A stretch of DNA of 39,024 nucleotides from Mnemiopsis leidyi (lineage: Eukaryota; Ctenophora; Tentaculata; Lobata; Bolinopsidae): the NCBI GenBank assembly GCA_000226015.1, contig JH152662.1, forward strand, positions 74,002 through 113,025, given 5' to 3'. The notes beneath the pieces were generated by a model. The model was given only the letters and a program-made list of their open reading frames with translations, was not told the DNA's origin and did not search any database. A program made the position numbers and the translations under genes. Of the stretch, positions 1 through 10,629 are shown piece after piece; positions within the stretch are counted from its first letter, which is position 1; each line of letters opens with the position of its first letter.

Positions 1-342
1 AACCAGGAGGAAGGACGTGAGGACACGTACTTTGGTCAAACTCTCACTCCTTTCAACACACGTCTGAACGGACATCGGCACAAGTTTAAGATTGATGATC
101 GTGGTCTGTATGAACATTCTGCTTTGTCTATGCACTGCTTCATTGAACACAGAGACAATTTTAGTTTTAATAATTTTAAGTTTGGCATAGTAAAAAAGAC
201 ACGACCAAATTTACTAGACAGAGAAGAATCAAGATTTTGCACGAAATTTAAGACTAATGTGTGGGGGTTAAATAGAATGGAGATCAAAAGATAATTTTCC
301 GTTTTTTATGTTTTTGAGATCTAAATTTTCTGACAGTCTTAC

Positions 343-832
343 TTATCTGATTTTGTGACGTCATTTTTATTTCACTGTTTGCCGTTTTTCTTTATCTAAA
401 TTTCAGCCTTTTTATCTAGTTATCGATTTTTGATGGCTCTTATCAGATTTTTCATTTAGATTTTGACATTTTCCAAAGTTTATCGCATTTTTATCTATGA
501 CGTAGTCCATTACGAGGGAGAGTATATAAGCATAAGATTTTTGGATACAAGCAAGCATTTGGGGAAACCTCTCACAGAAGTTAAGCCCACGTTTTTGACC
601 TATGAGGGACCTTTCATTTAAATTTTATGACCACCCTTCTAGCAGTAAAAAATTTTTTTTCTTTAATTTAAGTTCATTTTTTGTTGTACAGCCGTTTTAT
701 CTAATTTTATTTTGTAAATTTAATATATCCTTTGAGTTATCTGAATCTTAGTTTGAGAAATAGTTATCTGATTTGATTTTATTACAGGCTCTAATGATGT
801 AATTAAACGAAGATTTCAAGCCTTAATTATCT
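343..832. promoter_or_regulatory. Cluster of eight same-orientation GATA-type motifs (TTATCT)
   Basis: TTATCT (AGATAA on the minus strand, matching the WGATAR core bound by GATA factors) occurs at 343, 392, 412, 491, 697, 737, 764 and 827, all in the same orientation. This is far more than expected even in AT-rich DNA. It may be a GATA-responsive enhancer or a degraded repeat sharing one short word. No target gene is evident; the nearest recognised gene is the minus-strand MARCH-type gene, whose 3' end faces this cluster. Confidence 0.35.
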
Positions 833-2094
833 GTGCGTTTCTCTTCTGACCACCAACATCATCTTTTGTCACATATGTGACGTCACAAGTGTGACATTCG
901 GCTGATTCGTCCCAAAGTCGTTGTAGACCGAGGTCTTGATTAGTTCTACCCATCTGGTATCATAGATAGTGGTTTTGGCTCCAAAAAGTGCCCTATGGAT
1001 AGCTGGTGCCAATATAACTTGTTGTGGATAGTTGGTGCCATTCGAGAAATACATCTATAGAGACGTAACGCGCGATGCAAAATCTTTATTACAAACTCTT
1101 TGCTGCCTTCACTGAGTGTGGCAAGACTTAAATTGAATCAAATTTAATATTCAATTTTCATATTATACCGTAAAGTATCATTTAACAAATTTGGTATGTT
1201 TTTAGTGATGTCTTATGAATGTAAATTGATATTTTAGCACTACTATTATTCCCATTCGCCATGTGCCTGTAAGCAGCAAACATTCAAATTCGTACCGGAC
1301 GCGACAGCTGCATGCGCGCAAGGCTGGATCGAAATATCGACAGAGACAATCTTTTTCTACTTCTATCTTACTGCTTAGTTGGTCACTTGAAAACTTTAAA
1401 CTGGTGTCCTATCCTCCTTATTGAAAGCACCATATCTCCTACGGTCATACCACACATATTATACACAAGAACTGGTTATTCTGATTTTTTGTAATCCTTG
1501 AAGTTGATGTTGATAGTCGCACTCCTAATCCTATAGTCATCAGCTCAGAATTAAGAATGCTGAGATCGGTTTAAATAATCTTCAATAGGAATTTATCTCC
1601 ACATTATCTTGAATTTAATCCGGAGACAATCTTAATTGTCATTGTCGTCGATTATCGCTGTTTAACGGCATTAATCTGTAATCATGTTAATGACCTTCAA
1701 ATGACTCTGTGGGTTAGTTCGCAGTTGCCAGTTGGTCTGAAAGGTATTATGCCTTGGAACAGCAGTATACTACCACATGTGAAAAATTTTATTTGTCGGA
1801 TTTATGCCATTCTGTGAATTTCCGCCTCTCTGCTCAATTTCTTGTCATCCCATGAATTTTCATTCACATTTCCAAGTTTTCTTTGAACATGCAAAAGCAA
1901 ATACAATCTTAACGCTTACTGCATCAATCGTTGGACTTATCCTATGAGACACTTAGACCATTAACGTATTTTCACGATTATAATACATACGTTTAAGAAC
2001 AGCGTCATTACGCTTTGAAATACTCATACCATTGCCCACGTGACACGCCCATTAGTAAAACGCAAATGCTGGTCAAATACCTTCATTATGGCTA

Positions 2095-2100
2095 TTTATT
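2095..2100 (-). terminator. Polyadenylation signal AATAAA for the MARCH-type gene
   Basis: TTTATT on the plus strand reads AATAAA on the minus strand, about 100 nt downstream of the stop codon of the RING-CH gene, a normal distance for a short 3' UTR. Confidence 0.5.
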
Positions 2101-2198
2101 ATCAGTCTGAAAACGCAATCAGAAAGAAGCGTTAATCAAAATGAAAACTTGTGTCTCATAAAACACAACTAGCTTTGTAGAAAAAAGATAACCCATCT

Positions 2199-2846
2199 TT
2201 ACAAGTCTGACTGATCAATAAAGCTGGAGAGGTTGTGTCTGGCTTCTACATGGTCCCTGTTCCGCTCCTCCCACTCATAGATCCCAATTACCTTGTTGTT
2301 GTAAATCCTTAACCTCTCATAAACCCGGACATAAACTCTCGACTGATAAAACACGTAAACAAGAAACACAACCGCAATGGTCCCCGCTACTGCGATCCGG
2401 GCAGGGGTCCGGTTTTGACTTTTTGTCGTTTGTATGAGGTGTCCTATAGATGCAAAGCACACAATTGTCACTACCAAGTTTAACGTTACCATGACAATAT
2501 ACTTTGTCTTCCGCTCCCGTAACAACGGATCAGGTTCCCATAAAGTTCGGGGTTTACGTTCTATCATCACCTGATACTTGACGGCACACCGGGGACACCG
2601 TCCCTTGCAGTATGTGTTCATCCACTTTATGAGACATTGAGGGTGTGCGGTACCTGATGAGGTGGGACAGTGACATGGTCTAATGGTGGGCTGGCTGCTG
2701 TACGCGTCCTCGCACACCCAACACACTTCCGACTTTTGGTAGCTGTGTCCGGTAACAAATGTTACTTCCTCTATAACTGCATCCTTTGGTGGGTCGTTCT
2801 CTTCCCGGATTACTTCCATCGTGTCATGGGAATTATTTACAAACAT
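2199..2846 (-). CDS. MARCH-family membrane-associated RING-CH E3 ubiquitin ligase
   Basis: One open exon of 215 residues. Residues 42-87 form a RING-CH (RINGv, C4HC3) zinc finger: C42-W-V-C45, C58-H-C60, H68-x2-C71, C84-x2-C87, with the Trp after the first Cys and the KWMNTY segment usual in the family. Two hydrophobic helices follow (about 115-139 and 152-172), giving the short two-span topology of MARCH ligases, which ubiquitinate membrane proteins in the endosomal or plasma membrane system. By family knowledge it recruits an E2 through the finger; the substrate is unknown. The ATG at 2846 is preceded on the minus strand by an acceptor-like ATATCTTCAG one base upstream, so a 5' UTR exon may be spliced on. 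AATAAA lies about 100 nt past the stop. I cannot tell which vertebrate MARCH subfamily it matches. Confidence 0.88.
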   Translation of the reverse strand: MFVNNSHDTMEVIREENDPPKDAVIEEVTFVTGHSYQKSEVCWVCEDAYSSQPTIRPCHCPTSSGTAHPQCLIKWMNTYCKGRCPRCAVKYQVMIERKPRTLWEPDPLLRERKTKYIVMVTLNLVVTIVCFASIGHLIQTTKSQNRTPARIAVAGTIAVVFLVYVFYQSRVYVRVYERLRIYNNKVIGIYEWEERNRDHVEARHNLSSFIDQSDL

Positions 2847-4683
2847 ATTCTGAAGATATTATTGGGTAAACAATTTTAGGAAATAAAAGAAAAGTGGCGG
2901 CAGTTTCCATTCTCACTTCGAGAGTGCTGCCACAGTGCCCTTGAATGCAGATATACAACCGTTCTATAATACTGAGAAACTTTTATGGATGCTCAAATCT
3001 AATGAAACAAACGAAACATGCAATTGTTTTAGGGGTGAATTATTAACCTAGATTATAGTCTGTCACCTGTGATATTTTATGTTGACTCGTTAAGATCGCA
3101 GATATACTATTAACTTATAAAGCAAAACTCTTCAATGCGGATATACGAATTTTTTCAAGTAGACTGCAAATGGAGTGTGGGAACATGTAGTACTTAAGTC
3201 CAGTGAAACTAAAGTATCTATAACATTGTAATAATCCATTTTGGACGGATAAGGGCAATTTGCGGTCTGTTACACTCGACCGTACGCTTTAACTACATAT
3301 CAGCACGTGTCTTCTATAAGCAGATTTCTAGGATAAATCGATGGAATGAAAATTATCTCGTGAATTTAGTTTTTTGGAATGTCTGACGTGTTGATGATCG
3401 AAATCTAACTTCAGCACATTACCTTTACCCCGAAGAAAATTAAATCCCAATCAGTCCCTGACAGCAAAACACGAACCCAAGGTCATAAAATAGTTGGTCA
3501 CCAACGACTCGTGAAGAAATTCAAAATGAAGTTAAAGATGTTGGGGCTGATGATCAATTGTTCAACACAAGTTTTTCAAAAGCTTCTGATTAAAACCCAT
3601 TCGTATCTCCATGCGTTTAAAGAATCTCCCACAAGAAATCAATTTTTGAAGTGTTTGAAGGATATTCAGTGTTGAAGGATATTCAGTGTTTGAAGGATAT
3701 TTGAAGGATATCCAAGTATGTGGGCGAGCGACTAGGTAATAGTGCGTATGAATGGCCAAAATAAACTTAAAGGTTACAACTCAGTTCTCCTCCAAAAGTG
3801 TTCTGTCCAAAAGTGTGTACGAACCTACCAAATATGCAATGTTGTGTCAAATCAAATCGTTTGACGAACGCCGCGTTAGAGCTGTGTTGAAATTTAAAAG
3901 AGGACTAAGTCGTAAAGTTAAGTTAAACACATACAGTGCAAGCATCTGATATTCATATGATCTTTCAACTAGTTCAGTGCCATTATCCCTGTTGAAAACG
4001 TAGTTCGATAGAAGCCGTAACGAATTTAGAGAACCTTTGGAGTAGAAAAGTAAACTCACCGATTGACGGCCTTGATACAAATATATCCTCCTCTGTTTAA
4101 CTGATAATTATCCACGAGTTACCGTGACAGACAAGAATCGGTTCACGACCGTCAAATTTCCGTACAAAAAATTCTTGGACATTTCCAGAATGCTGCCTGC
4201 ATGCTCACCTTGCTAGTGCCACCCTCTAAATCAGACTGTAAGGGAGCTCCCAATTATATCCGGCTCACTGCCGCTGGTTCGCTGTCGTCAATGTCACGCC
4301 GGTACCTTGGTGCGGTAGCACGTGTGTCAGAATTTAAACTGTAATAATTGGTAGCTCTATATTAAACTCTCCCGCTGCGTTCAAGTATGGTGCTAAAAAA
4401 TCTTTCAACAGATTTGCGAGATTTTAGACGTCACCACTGTAATTAATTTCACCGATCACGTTTTCAAACATGCAATTTTTACCGATTCCTCTAGGGTAAG
4501 CTTTAAAGGTGTAAAGGTGTGTTAAAAATGCAATAAACTGCTTAAAGCAGATTCACGAGAAAGTTTTTGCCATTTATGAAATTCATGATGAAATGATTGT
4601 TCTTCTTAATCGACAGAATATGTTTTCAATTTTCTTATAATAACCGTCATACCTTATCAACCTACACATCCACCTGATTTCAG
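2847..4683. other. Intergenic, no gene recognised; short tandem repeat at 3651-3713
   Basis: No coding exon was supported here. The first exon of TMEM17 should lie upstream of 4684, but I could not find one. A small imperfect tandem repeat with unit GTGTTTGAAGGATATTCA runs through 3651-3713 (about 3.5 copies). Open frames at 3752-3949 plus and 4080-3847 minus overlap each other and match nothing known. Confidence 0.4.
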
Positions 4684-5443
4684 CACAGTGCTCTACCTGA
4701 CACATACCAGTTTGTAACGCCAACAATCTTCTGCATCATGACGGTAAGAATGAGTTAGGTTGGTAACATATAAGCATATTTAGGGAATACATTTTTTCCA
4801 TCTCTCACGTCTTTTTTTTGTCAAAGGAAAAAATGCAAATGAGACTAGATGGTTTAAACTTTAAAGTGGTCGGATTTGGTGGTGATAGGTAGGTTGGTAG
4901 ATGGCGGTGTCCGCTGTGCGGGGTTACAATAACAAAGCATTTTTTTAATTGCCTCCCCTATATTTGACAACATAAAGTGTGGTATAACAATTTTCAAATT
5001 TGAGCTTGAAGAAAAGTTAGACCAGTACTTTGACGTAAAATTTGACGAGGAATCTGAAAACCACGGGCGCAATTCTTGCTATTATAAAATACTTCATACT
5101 TATTATTACAATTATACTATTCCCCCTTGGGTATCCTTTATTGGGTTCACGATTGATCGATAAATGAGTGCAAGTGGACTCTAAATTTCTTTAAATCTGT
5201 GAATTATTATTATCTCTAAATTTATATTCCTCTCTGTCAACTTGTGAGGATTTGTAAATGCTATACTCACAAGGAAATATTCCCCAGGTTTGTGAAGCTA
5301 TCAGACTGTACTTTGGTTACCTAGGAAACCTCCAAGAGAGGGTGCCAGAGTTAGCGGCCTTCTGGATGGTGACACTGGTACTTCAACTGCCACTCTGTTT
5401 ACTCTCTCTACTCAACACTGACGCAAACTTGCTTCCTCTCGAG
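4684..5443 (+). CDS. TMEM17: TMEM17 orthologue, two internal exons (partial)
   Basis: Two phase-0 exons: 4684-4743 (acceptor CCTGATTTCAG, donor ACG|GTAAGA) and 5288-5443 (acceptor ATTCCCCAG, donor GAG|GTTGGC). Joined, they encode HSALPDTYQF...CIMT then VCEAIRLYFGYLGNLQERVP, ELAAFWMVTL and ending NLLPLE. This aligns closely with the middle of TMEM17, in particular the EAIRLYxGYxGNLQExVPELAxFW block and the following LQLPL helix and LPLE. TMEM17 is a four-span protein of the ciliary transition zone (MKS/B9 module). The exon encoding the N-terminal helix and the exon after LPLE were not found. Reading through the donor gives 21 unrelated residues and a stop at 5507-5509, so the donor is favoured. 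Either the missing exons are too diverged for me to see or the locus is incomplete. Confidence 0.82.
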
Positions 5444-5832
5444 GTTGGCTTTGTGATCAAGGATCACGTGTTCAACGTTTTAGATCAAATGTATTGGCTT
5501 CACTCTTGAACGAATTCACCAGTTGTTATTGCTATCTCTAAATTAAAAATCGTAGCTTCAGTTCATTAGGATGAAGATTTAGATAGTATTTTCTCATAAG
5601 CGTGTTATTGAACTTGTCAATGCATTATTATTATGTATATCATCACAAATAGGACATGTGTAGTAGCATTACATGTCGAGCTAGCTTATATCACGTGATT
5701 AATGAAGTTTACGATTTTCATATTGGTCATTAGTGATATGTTTAACAGGTAGTCATGCTACCTCCAAAATAGCAATCATACAAGTAATTGCATACGCTTT
5801 CACATCTGTTAATCTATGGGGCTATTTTGATC

Positions 5833-6230
5833 GATCACCAACAGGCTATACGTCGCTTACTAGTTGGCTATAAGCCGGTTACTAGCCGGATATTAAGATT
5901 ACCTGGTAACTAGCCGGCTATAAGCCGGTAACCAGCTCAATCTGTCCGATTTATACGTCCTATGTTGTTCACAGTTACTGTTGAACAACATTGGACGTTT
6001 AAATCGGACGGATTGCGCACCGGCATATAAAAAGTGTGCCTAAATCTCGCAATGGGTCCTGTTAGCTTCTGACAGTTAGCTTCCGACCGGTTGAAGCCTC
6101 TAATAAGCCGCTTTCAGTTATAAATGGTGCTGAGCGAGGGCAGTAACTGTAGGCCAGTTATAAGCTGACTATGAGCCGTTTTAGGGTCAAACGTCTCCAA
6201 GTAGCATCGGCTTATAGCTGGTCGGTGATC
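5833..6230. mobile_element. Foldback/MITE-like element with imperfect terminal inverted repeats
   Basis: The left end begins GATCACCAACAGGCTATACG and the right end, reverse-complemented, begins GATCACCGACCAGCTATAAG; similarity continues for about 30 bp with gaps. Inside are several copies of a word like GGCTATAAGCCGGT (around 5865, 5920) and a hairpin whose arms, about 5941-5974 and 5979-6012, pair almost completely around a very short loop. No open frame is present, so this is a non-autonomous element. No clear target-site duplication was seen. It lies about 390 bp downstream of the last recognised TMEM17 exon. Confidence 0.6.
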
Positions 6231-8493
6231 TGCCAACCTCCCAAATTATATTTGGTGATCATGTTAGTCATGCTTGAAAAACGTTTAATGTCCTGTTAAA
6301 AAGTGGATCTCCTTCAGCAAAAAAAGACCAAAATGAAACATCAATTACTTGGCGCAGGCTATTCAATTAGATATTGTTATCTTTAAATTTAAAGTAGAAA
6401 TAGAGTCAGAAAGAGAGTGTGCAAGATCCTTAACATCAACGGTCTCCAAGATTTTGTGAAAATATATATGTATAAAGATGGTGTAGCATGAGTTGACCGA
6501 CTGTCGTGAACTTTGTCGATTTTCGTTTTAACGTGGATCCTCATCCAGTAATCCAACTTTTACTGGACCGTTTGGCTGGTGTAAAGAAAAGGGTTTTTTT
6601 GTAATTTTTATGAGAAACTGGACTGCTAGTGTAGTTACGTACATCTTGTAACAAGGAATACGTAGTGTTATAACAAAAATATTTCTATCAATAATCGATA
6701 TTACATTGATCATGTTCACTCAAATTATTTGTATAATAGTAGTGTTGAAAGTATTAAAACTGGGCTGGGCGTCCTATTTAGCTTTACTAATTAATATGAT
6801 TAGGGGGCAGAGATGTTTTTATTAACTATCTGTTTCTTAGAGCTTTAATTTATATTTGATATGATATGCAAGGGGACTTACATCTATTTTAAAGAACACA
6901 GTTTCGCATAAAACTCTCTTAGTTGTAATGTCCAAAAAGGAAAAATGTCCAAAAGGGAAAAATAGTAAGAAATAAACAATTGAGCATGAATTGCAATTGA
7001 GCAACAACTCACAACTGCATCCCACAAGCCCAGTAAATGGCTGAACTATTCGTGTTATCTATTTGTCAGTACTATGTAAGTGTCAGCGACACAGCGAGGC
7101 GTTTATTTGTCAGCGATAACTGACCAATTTCCTGTGCACGCAACCTGGTCGCTAAATGACAACTAAAAGCACAACAGTATCCAACTGAGTACGTGGTTTA
7201 AGCCCGCTTCGGATTCTTTGCATGTAACTTGTGACTATGTTGCATTTCCGAATGTGTCTATTCCCAGTACTAATGACTAAGGTATGCAGTATGCACAGGC
7301 TGGTTTGAAATAGTTGACAAATGACTATTGACCATCAATAAAAACCAAATTAGAATGATGTTTATAGATGTTGATATTGTAATAGGTGTTAAATGTTAAT
7401 ATTGAAATAGATTAAGTTCATCAATAGACAGTCCATCACAGTTTAACAGCCAAGGGCAAAGAAAGGGTAACTTTTCAAGTGATAACGACAGGTTCTTACT
7501 GCACTGTCTTATAAACACAGCAACCCGTTAATGGAAAGCAATGCTTTGATTTAAAGGACAAAATCAGTTCAAGAAACAGTGTTTCTATTAAGTCGGGTGG
7601 CACAAAAAAGCGAAAAGTTTTGTAAGAATTACTGTGTCACAAAAAGTTAAAAGATTTAACTAAAGATGCATGATCATGGGAGCTCCACAAAGATGCATCA
7701 TTTTGTTTTCACTTTTGTTTAGACAAGGCTTGATTGAGAAAGTTTTCCTGTGAATGATACTTGTTTATACTCGCCGAGGACCTCTAGGTGGGAGGAGATT
7801 GGAGAACAAGTCACAGTTTGTGTAGCAGTAGATTGATAAAGCTTAGTATTTAGGTTTGACGAAACGCAAAACGTAACGTTTTCCAAATTAGGATTCATAT
7901 TTTGTCCAATAAATATACTTCAGCCATGAATATACCTTAACAAAATCCAGCTTATACGATTTGAATTGACCTTAATTGATTGCTTTGTAGCTTAGTAATA
8001 AAGCATGGTTACAACTTGCAAGAAAGTCCAGAGTGTTGCTAAGTTAAACAAAGCTTGATTTATTATAATGGGCACTTAAACTGACTAATCCTTCAAGTTC
8101 AACTTGGCATTTCTTTGGTATGTGTTGTTTCAATGTGTCTTAGCTTTACTTAAATTCAGCTTCCGAAGTGGGTTATAAGTTGCTTCTCTGTCTTTCGTTG
8201 TAAACGTAAGTTTAAACGTAAGTAAAATGGTAAATTTCGAAGAGTAAACGAAAGCTAGCTTCAAATTCGACCAGAAAAGACTTTACAGGGTTAAAATGCA
8301 ATTTCTAGATCTGAAGGAGTGCTGGGTTTAGCTGAAGTCAGGAAATTTGTAGAGGAGAGTGATATCTTTAAATGTACAAAAACAAATTTGAATTTTTGAT
8401 GCCATTATTTCTTGGGCGATCTAATATCAGAACAAAACCATGCAGATTGAAGCTTGATAAGATAGGGATTAGACAAGAGTTTCATGCTCTTGG
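6231..8493. other. Intergenic, nothing recognised
   Basis: AT-rich sequence without supported coding exons, RNA genes or long repeats. Short open frames on the minus strand (6719-6528, 7025-6837) have no recognisable motif. The last exon of TMEM17 would be expected in this direction but was not identified. Confidence 0.35.
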
Positions 8494-9064
8494 CGGACTT
8501 TTTAGCTTAAGGACTATGTGGCTAACGGACTTTTCAGCTAAATTTAGCTTAATGGTACTTAAGCTAAAAGGTCCGATTTGCGGGCCACTTAGCTTTATCT
8601 CGTCTATTCCGATGTATTAATGTATTATGTACGGGTCACAGCGGTGACATGCGACCTGGCTATCCAGTACACACTTTGTGTAGGCTCCGACTCAGTCTCA
8701 GGTGAATAGTTCTTCAGCTTTGACGTAACAGCTGTGCGATTATCTCAGCTTATCCAGCCATCTGACGTTGCAGCAAGGAATCAAAATGCCTTGAGTCTTG
8801 ACTTTGAGGAAGTGTTCTGATATTGCAGCAAGTAATAAGTAATTTAAAGTAACGATGTGGTAGACGAGCACTACAGTTTGCTAACAAGATGTCCACCGTT
8901 TAAGCTTAATGTCTATTAGCAGCCTAAAAGAAGGGCGATATAGCTATAAGTATAAAATAAGCAAGATTTTAGGTAAATGGTCCAAAAAGATGACTATTTA
9001 GCTCTAATAAACTTTAGTTGAAAAGACCCATTCAGCTAAATAGTCCTTTTGCTTTAAAGTCCTG
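8494..9064. mobile_element. Probable non-autonomous inverted-repeat element
   Basis: The left flank (CGGACTTTTTAGCTTAAGGA, then CTATGTGGCTAAC and GGACTTTTCAGCTAAA) matches the reverse complement of the right flank (AGGACTTTAAAGCAAAAGGA, then CTATTTAGCTGAAT and GGTCTTTTCAACTAAA) over about 60 bp at roughly two thirds identity. Smaller nested hairpins occur inside each end: GGACTTTTTAGCTTAAG with CTTAAGCTAAAAGGTCC on the left, and GACTATTTAGCT with AGCTAAATAGTC on the right. No coding potential for a transposase is visible. Boundaries are approximate and no target-site duplication was found. Confidence 0.45.
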
Positions 9065-9125
9065 GAACCTTCCTTGAATATTATCGCATAAGTCATACTT
9101 TCATTATGTAATAAAAGTATCTATG

Positions 9126-9334
9126 ATCTTGTTTGAAGTATCTGTACAAGTAATACCAATCTTGTTTCAGGTGTCTGTAGTCTGTACAAGTGATACTGAT
9201 CTTGTTTCAGGTGTCTGCACAAGTGATACTCATCTTGTTTCAGGTGTCTGATACCGATCTTGCTTCGGGTGTCTGTAGTCTGTACAAGTTATACCGATCT
9301 TGTTTCAGGTGTCTGTACAAGTGATACTGCTGCT
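9126..9334 (+). repeat. Tandem array of about five variable units (CTTGTTTCAGGTGTCTG)
   Basis: Units built from TGTACAAGTGATACTGATCT followed by TGTTTCAGGTGTCTG repeat about five times with unequal spacing, because a short CTGTAGT insertion is present in some copies and part of the unit is missing in others. Every unit carries a TTGTTTCAG|GT string that resembles a 3' splice acceptor. No coding exon was recognised near it. Confidence 0.7.
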
Positions 9335-10216
9335 GTTCGTAGTAGTCGAACTGATAGTATCTACCTCAACAATCAGACATATGACTTCAGTTCAGGAGAC
9401 AAAGTTTAATCTGCTGCACACGCCCAACAGAGAACTGTAGTTGGATTTTATTCATGTGACATCAGTATTTGCTTTCTATATTTTTTAAACAGATATATTT
9501 ATGGACTATGATTTGTGCGGTCCGACTCACGTTGAGTCTCACGTTGCAGCCCATTTTCACATGGGCGCGGCAGCAGGCCTGACAACGTCAGGCAAATTTG
9601 CCTTTAAAAATAACATATCATGTTTGGTATTATAAAACGAAGCCATGTTTGGTACTTTAAAACAAAGCTGTTGGTATTTGAATACCATAATGAATATTGG
9701 ACTTGGAGTTGGAAATGACAACTACATTTTAATTTATATTGTCGTGACTGTATTAGTATGTTATTCATTTTGTATATTTATCAAATCATAATTGCCGTTT
9801 TTGTGCACCATTGTACAACTACATCAACATGTACAACTACAACAAGTACATGAATAATCAGCAACAACGATTACTTTAGGGATCGTCCACATATGACATC
9901 ATCACATATAGGGGGAGAGGGGTTTCCAAATGATAACGATTGATGACGAGAGGGGAGGGGGGTTTTGCCAATTATGATGTCATTAAAAATCGACAATTTT
10001 CTAGGATTTTCAAAAGAATTTGTATCAATTTTTCATGATTTTAATTGAAATTCTCAAAAGAAGGGCAATTTTCCAGTAAATTTTACCATAAATTTGTATA
10101 ACTGTGATATAATATTATCTGTATATATAACACTGTGGTTTCTTGTCTCACGTTGTGACCCTTTTCAAAAAAATTTTTCAAAAATTTTTCGGGGGGGCGT
10201 GGCCGCGCCCCCCCCC
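9335..10216. other. Intergenic, repeat-like, no gene
   Basis: No coding exon is supported. The segment at about 9880-9980 (GGGATCGTCCACATATGACA, then GGGGGAGAGGGG and a second GAGAGGGGAGGGGGG run) has the look of a dispersed non-autonomous element. The end of the stretch is low-complexity: an A/T run around 10165-10190, then a G run and a C run flanking GCGTGGCCGCG at 10191-10216. Confidence 0.35.
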
Positions 10217-10287
10217 GCATTGTCTAGATGAGTGCTCTACCAATAGGGCCGGTAGCTCAATTGGTAGAGCACTCATCTAGACAATGC
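10217..10287. repeat. Perfect 28-bp inverted repeat with 15-nt loop
   Basis: Bases 10217-10244 are the exact reverse complement of 10260-10287, separated by 15 nt. The right arm is the D-arm to anticodon-loop part of the tRNA-like element at 10246-10329; the left arm is an antisense copy of it. It lies 82 bp before the N gap, so it may be a real snap-back duplication or a fold-back artefact of library preparation or assembly. Confidence 0.9.
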
Positions 10288-10329
10288 AGAGATTGTCGGA
10301 TCATACCCGACTCGGCACGGTGCCGGCCC
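10246..10329 (+). repeat. tRNA-like element (tRNA pseudogene or SINE head)
   Basis: GGGCCGG at 10246-10252 pairs with CCGGCCC at 10323-10329 as a 7-bp acceptor-like stem. TAGCTCAATTGGTAGAGC forms a normal D-arm and fits the Pol III A box. GTCGG-ATCATAC-CCGAC forms a T-arm-like hairpin with a degenerate B box (GGATCATACCC). The anticodon stem pairs only partly, and about 10 extra bases lie between the T-arm and the acceptor strand, so it is unlikely to be a functional tRNA. Read strictly, the anticodon loop would be CTAGACA. Confidence 0.45.
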
Positions 10330-10369
10330 TATGTAATTTTCTGAATTGACTATCAGTGGAAATCGTGTC

Positions 10370-10379
10370 NNNNNNNNNN
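10370..10379. other. Assembly gap (10 N)
   Basis: Ten consecutive undetermined bases. The sequence changes from AT-rich to CpG-rich shortly after it, so the two sides may not be truly adjacent. Confidence 0.99.
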
Positions 10380-10629
10380 TCTACGTAAAAATTCTTAAAG
10401 ATTACATTCATATGCGCGTCTCCTCCGCCTTTGCAAAGTTATTCTCCGCCGATGTATATTTTTTCGCGTATTTACTACTGCGCGCCGCATTTTTAGGTTG
10501 ATTTGCAGTTATACACTCATAACTTCCACCAGGAACATCTTTTTTCAATTATCGAAGTTGTGATCACCAGCTGAGAGTCTCCTCTTTCCAACAATGTATA
10601 ACATGCCGTGCAAGCAGTTATACAGAAAA

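Larger units (their letters stand above)
1..2198. other. Intergenic, no gene recognised
   Basis: No spliced or unspliced coding region was recognised here. The stretch is AT-rich and carries a cluster of TTATCT motifs (343-832, listed separately) and a TATATAAG box at 523-530 with no gene attached to it. A minus-strand open frame at 1054-869 (61 codons) matches no family known to me and is probably chance or old repeat sequence. The right end is the 3' flank of the MARCH-type gene. Confidence 0.5.

Noticed and set aside
560..595. CAGAAGTTAAGC resembling the 5S rRNA box A region, shortly after a TATA box
   Set aside because: Only about a dozen bases match; the flanking 5S stems and box C are absent.
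5759..5880. Hydrophobic plus-strand stretch (AIIQVIAYAFTSV) resembling the last TMEM17 helix
   Set aside because: The only nearby acceptor (TTTAACAG) gives the wrong phase for the phase-0 end of the preceding exon, and the frame runs into the foldback element.
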